A DNA stretch of 64,000 bases from Avena insularis (taxonomy: Eukaryota; Streptophyta; Magnoliopsida; Poales; Poaceae): the NCBI GenBank assembly GCA_023614405.1, contig CM042690.1, positions 666,508,802 through 666,572,801 on the forward strand, in the 5' to 3' direction. The position numbers were made by a program, and so were the translations under genes. Under the pieces are notes generated by a model. The model did not search any database. It had not been told where the DNA came from and worked only from the letters and a program-made list of their open reading frames with translations. This document shows, piece after piece, positions 59,627 through 64,000 of the stretch; the first letter of the stretch is position 1; each line of letters opens with the position of its first letter.

Positions 59627-60986
59627 TGTAGGGTCACGCAGAGATAAACAAAACTTTTTCCCTACGCGGTGATCCCAAGATCTGGCTAAGGTAGTAGGCC
59701 ACGAGAATTACCACTAGACGCGTAGTTGCGGAATCGATGAAGCACGTCGCTTGATGCAGTTCAATCCTCAGGGCCCGTTCTTATACACGATCATCGAAGT
59801 GCTGAACATACAACACCTCCGCCGGTATCCACACGTATGAGAAGGAGCGCCGACGCTGGACTACTAGGTCCGGTACGGCGGTGACAGGACTGGACTGGGG
59901 CTAGGGTTTCCAACACATGGAGTGACCTAACCGTGTGCTCTAAGCACCTGCGCCCCAGCTTATATATGGAGTGAAAGTGGGCTCCACTCACTTGTGGCCT
60001 ATTCACTAAAAGGTCTATATTAGTCACTGTGAGTCCAACTCACTGACTTAGTCCATGTCTTATTTGGGGTCCAACCCAAATAGATTTCCGGTTTGAGTCT
60101 AACCCAAACTTGCTCCCGCTCTTAAGTGTGTCACCCGACAGGCTCATGGTGACTCGGACACGATCCGAGTCTCACTCATGACCGATCAGTCGGTAGCGGC
60201 TCCTACAAGAACGTGCTGACTCCCAAGTACCAAAGAGTCATGACGACATACCTTTTCAATGCGACTTTCGTCTAAGACCCTTTTGCCTCACGATATACCT
60301 TGTCGAACTATAGGCGAATAATCGTCATCTCTTAAATAGTTCGACTCTCTTTCTCGATTCGAGATAAGTGATTCATCCGACTAACTCTTAGTCAGTCATC
60401 CAGTTAACACTTAACCGAGTCACGCATGGCCATGCTATCCGAATCATATCTTCCGAGAGGGCCTAGAGAATATCTCTCCAGTCGGAGGGGCAAAATCCCA
60501 TCTTGGTTATTCACATCACGCGGTTTGATTCTCAGTTGACCCGAACTCTGCCTTTATGATTGCCCAGTGATGGAACAACATTTGACAGAACCTAAGTCGG
60601 TAACCTCAACTCGGATTGTGCAATAACCTCAGGTCTAAGGATTACATTGATTGAGACAAACGAATGATGACTTGTTAGTTGCATCTCAATATGGGTTAGT
60701 CCGACTCGCTAAACTCTTTAGCTGAATCCGTGTAAGTCGAAATAGCATCTCCATGCCCATGACAAGTGGAACCGAGTCATCAGCCAACTTTCACATTAGT
60801 CTAAGTTGTGTGTCCAACACAACCTCAATGACCAAGGACAACTAGTATGAACAACATGAATATATAGTTCCACAATCGAATCACATATTCAATGATACAT
60901 ATCAGTAGTTCATACATGGAAAATAACTTTATGAATACATTGGGAATAACATCATACATGATTACCTCTGGGGCATATTCCCAACA
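59627..60986 (-). mobile_element. Ty1/copia 3' LTR, minus strand
   Basis: On the minus strand it starts TGTTGGGAATATGCCCC at 60986 and ends CCCTACA at 59627, 1360 bp. It is preceded (at higher coordinates) by the purine tract AAGTGGGAGACT and about 40 bp of internal sequence, after which a CACTA element interrupts. It shares many blocks with the solo LTR 13218-46186, such as GAGAGATATTCTCT, so both are one family group. Confidence 0.85.
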
Positions 60987-61032
60987 GTCTCCCACTTGCA
61001 TTAGAGTCAATCATCCGATATCACATGTCTAA

Positions 61033-62040
61033 CACTACTAGGAAACAACTTATAGATAGACAAAATATTCTGTGGCGCATATGTAAAACCATGCGCCACA
61101 GATATGTATCAGTGGCGCACATGAAAAAATGCGCCACTGGAGTTTGGCAGTTCAGTGGCGTACGAAACCAATATGCGCCACAGAAATCCACATTTCCGTG
61201 GCGCATATTTTCGTGTGTGCCACAGAAAGTGATGATTCTGTGGCGCATATAGATGCATGCGCCATAGAAAGTTGATGGGACCCAGCACCAAAAAAATGGG
61301 GGAGACGGTTCTGTGGCGCATATGTCCATATGCGCCATAGAAAGTGATGTTTCTGTGGCGCATATGGACATATGCGCCACAGAACATGGAAAAACAGATC
61401 CCACCCCCCCCGCCCCCCCGTGGATTGCCTTTTTAGTTTTGTAAAAAATAAACAAAAATGATAGAAACTTCAAAAAAATAATTCCTTTGAGTTGTAGTTA
61501 GATTTTAGGGTATAGATGTAGACAAAATTGAAAAACATGAATTTCGATGTATTTTGCAAAAATAGGTCATGGCATGGTAAAACGGCTATAACTTTTGCAT
61601 ACGATGTCGGAAAAAAATCTTTAACCTATCAAAATGATCGTCTCGAAATTTCCTACTCGAATTCTAGATTTTACAGAATCCCCAAATTCGAAAAGAGTAA
61701 AAAGTTATTTAGGGTAGAAGATTTTTTAATACAAAAAAAATAAAAAAGGGGGAGAAACTTCTGTGGCGCATTTCTCCCATATGCTCCAAAGAAGCCTTAG
61801 GCGGGATTCGAAATTTGAATCCCACCGGTTCCCCTTCTCCTTATATTCCTCCACTTATTCTCCTTCTTCTCCCCTTCTCCTCCACTTCTACTCCCCTCCA
61901 TACTTCTCCCTCCACTTCTCCTCCCCTCCATACTTCTCCCTTTCTCCTCCACTTCTCCTCCCTTCCATACTTCTCCCTCCACTACTCCTCCCCTCCATAC
62001 TTCTCCCTTCTCCTTCAAAACTAGCTACAAACAATACTAG
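61033..62040 (+). mobile_element. CACTA transposon, one terminal part
   Basis: It starts CACTACTAGGAAAC at 61033, the Triticeae CACTA terminus, and is followed by many copies of the subterminal motif GTGGCGCAT in both orientations to about 61385. From 61840 to 62010 a CT-rich tract repeats CCTCCATACTTCTCC. No opposite end is seen in the window and no transposase was recognised. The right limit given is approximate. Confidence 0.75.
61840..62012 (+). repeat. CT-rich tandem repeat in the CACTA part
   Basis: Units of about 30-50 bp containing CTCCCCTCCATACTTCTCCC are repeated at least four times, giving chance Pro/Ser-rich ORFs. Confidence 0.85.
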
Positions 62041-62327
62041 TTGGTGAAGTTAGTTCCATTTAGCTTATATTTCTCTAAGATGGTTCTCAAAGCAAACCTG
62101 GATAACTGAGGAAGACTGCTAGGTGCCATTGATCTACAACAGAGAAATATGCAAAAACACTTAAGACATGTATCCATAAAAGAGCAAGAATATTAAACAC
62201 TTTAATACTTATGCTTCCACTAGAACCAACACCCCTCCGATGGTTACTAAGTGATTCAGGATCCTAAATAAGCAAGCCGACTAGTGAGCTTTAGCATCAC
62301 CGCTAGCCGTCAAGTGATCTAGGTAGA
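62041..62327. other. Unassigned, possibly CACTA interior
   Basis: No ORF or recognised repeat is seen. It lies between the CACTA end and a gypsy LTR, so it may be CACTA interior interrupted by the gypsy element. Confidence 0.4.
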
Positions 62328-63792
62328 TGATGTCTGCAAGTGCACAAATCGTTTGTAGCTAGTTTTGAAGTATAGATATCGATCCCATAGGGAGCCCAAA
62401 GGTAAGTGTTTATGAGTGAAGTCTCTAACACACCCAAAGTTGTCACAGGTCTTCGAGTGAATTGACTACAAGTGTTGAAATGAGAATGGAATTTGGATTA
62501 AACTTGGTGTATTTAAATAAAATTAAAATGTAAACTTCAGAAATAAAAAGCATAAAAGTAAAGAATGATTCTGTTGTTTGTTGTTTTCTGTAGATGGCAA
62601 AAGAAGGCGCGAGGAGAAACAACTCATGGTGATAGTGACTGTGCCAGGTGGACGAATGATAAGTGTAACAATTATAATCTTATAAATATATGTGTAGGCG
62701 AGTAACCCATAATTAGCCAAAACTCCTCTTGGTAGATTTCATTCCAACTTCAATAATCCTACTAGCCTGTTACCAAAAACATGGTCAGACACTAGACGAT
62801 TAAGACACTTTAGGTCGCTTAGCGATTAAGCTCCTTGGATCGGACTAATGCAATAAGCACGGTGGTTACTCATTATCCTCGAGTCTACTAGTTTTCCATT
62901 GATATCCCCGTGTCACTTGGGGGTCGCCGGTCTGCTAGCGAACAAGATCCTATCTATGTAGAACAAAGAATCATGTTGTCTGGGCCCTTAATTGGACAAT
63001 AAGCATTATGCATCCCACAGATAGTCAAGCACGCATAATATAGTAATTAAAATCAATCACAAACTAATGGAAAATATATGGAGGCACATCACATCTCACC
63101 AATCGCTTACATCTCCCACGCCTAAGGAACTTACTCACACATGGTAGAAGAAAGCATCATCGATATAATTAAATAAAGGGAGTTTTTCTTGATATTACCG
63201 TGGAGATCCACAATAAGAATAGAAAAGTAATCCAACACAATTCAAGATAGGAAGAAACAATCTCAAACCCTAGTCTTGCAAGGTGAAGATCTCTCTCTCT
63301 CTCAACTACAAGTAATGGCTATGGGGGTGTATTGGCTAGGAGGTCGAAGATCGTGGAGTGAGATGAAGAACGTCTTCCCCTTCTTCTCCAGATCTCTTCT
63401 TTCTCCTTTCTAGATGGGATGGCGGCTGTTGTGTTGTGTTTTCATGTATGGCCTCTTCACGGAAGTTTTTCCTTTTGACAAGACGAAGGCAGCGGCAGCT
63501 ATACGGCAGGAACTATACGGCCAGAAAAATGTTCTCGCCATATAGTTGCTCATTAAAGCCTCTGTATGCTTCCCTCAATTGCTTCCAAAGAGAGACTTTC
63601 TTGTTTTCGCCTGAATATTGTGTTTCTCTAGTTAAAACCTTCTATTGACATTCAGAACCTAAAACACACATTAAAAACCAAGTTTTCTTTGCTACCGAAG
63701 TATTAGCGTTAGGTAAATCTAGAAAACAATCAAATCCGGGAGAAAACCATCAATAAGAACCATAAAAAATGTGTCGAATCTCACAGCTATCA
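62328..63792 (-). mobile_element. Ty3/gypsy 3' LTR, minus strand
   Basis: On the minus strand it starts TGATAGCTGTGAGATTCG at 63792, right after the purine tract AAGCTTGGGGGATT, and ends near 62328 (TGATGTCTGCAAG on the plus strand; the exact border could be 62331). It is about 1.46 kb and from another gypsy family than those at 13549 and 18097. Confidence 0.8.
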
Positions 63793-64000
63793 AATCCCCC
63801 AAGCTTAGATGTTGCTCACCCTCGAGTGACAAGGAAATAAGGAAGAATAACAAAGATTCGAGACTAAAATAAAAGAACTTACAAGCTTGAATTGGTGTCA
63901 AATTCTTTTCTTCACAATCCCTACAATCTTAAACATGACCATACAAGCATTCATAAGATTGCACAGAGTCCACTTCCTAACCATGTATATCTTGTTAGCA
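63793..64000 (-). mobile_element. Ty3/gypsy internal region, cut by the window edge
   Basis: It begins with the purine tract and then the region with GTCACTCGAGGGTGAGCAAC on the minus strand. The element continues beyond 64000. Confidence 0.75.

Noticed and set aside
61072..61385. CRISPR-like regularly spaced short repeats
   Set aside because: The repeats occur in both orientations with uneven spacing next to a CACTA terminus in a plant genome; they are transposon subterminal repeats.

Overview
The window is a repeat-dense plant nuclear segment, most likely from a Triticeae grass (wheat, Aegilops, barley or a close relative). The reasons are BARE/Angela-like Ty1/copia LTRs, Athila-type Ty3/gypsy elements with a tRNA-Asp-like primer site, a CACTA end, Stowaway-like and Mutator-like MITEs, and a gene-poor layout. 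There is no prokaryotic gene organisation. Family names are from memory of sequence style; no database was searched.

Layout. 1-3090 is the 3' part of an ORF-less copia element with its 3' LTR, inserted in a minus-strand gypsy LTR (3091-3989). A plus-strand solo gypsy LTR (4423-5919) makes an approximately 900-bp inverted repeat with it. 5920-13217 is a mosaic of old repeat debris, including a tRNA-type SINE (10298-10810) split by a hAT MITE (10570-10774). 13213-46191 is one nested stack: a solo copia LTR (TSD TGACG) holds a gypsy element (13549-45023, TSD CGCTC). That gypsy holds a second, opposite-strand gypsy (18097-27487, TSD CTTGT), itself carrying another gypsy LTR (25637-27073), and a coding copia element (28634-44141, TSD GAAGT) whose 5' LTR holds an ORF-less copia element (29812-37170).

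46192-57800 is the only gene-bearing island. It has debris, a receptor-kinase pseudogene fragment (about 49463-49868), a small minus-strand exon (50302-50508), an intact GONST3-type Golgi nucleotide-sugar transporter gene (coding exon 53471-54562 with a likely 5'-UTR intron), and a minus-strand gene for a small membrane/coiled-coil protein broken by an in-frame TGA (55354-56079). Several MITEs with clear target-site duplications lie between. 57810-64000 returns to transposons on the minus strand: a decayed copia pol, a copia 3' LTR, a CACTA end, and a gypsy 3' LTR running off the right edge.

Only the GONST3-like gene looks intact. No novel defence, CRISPR or biosynthetic system is seen. The most interesting signals are a possible splice-created uORF on GONST3, two copies of a coding-decayed copia internal region carried by different LTR types, sister gypsy elements with different coding modules, and the in-frame TGA gene with a MITE at its 5' flank.
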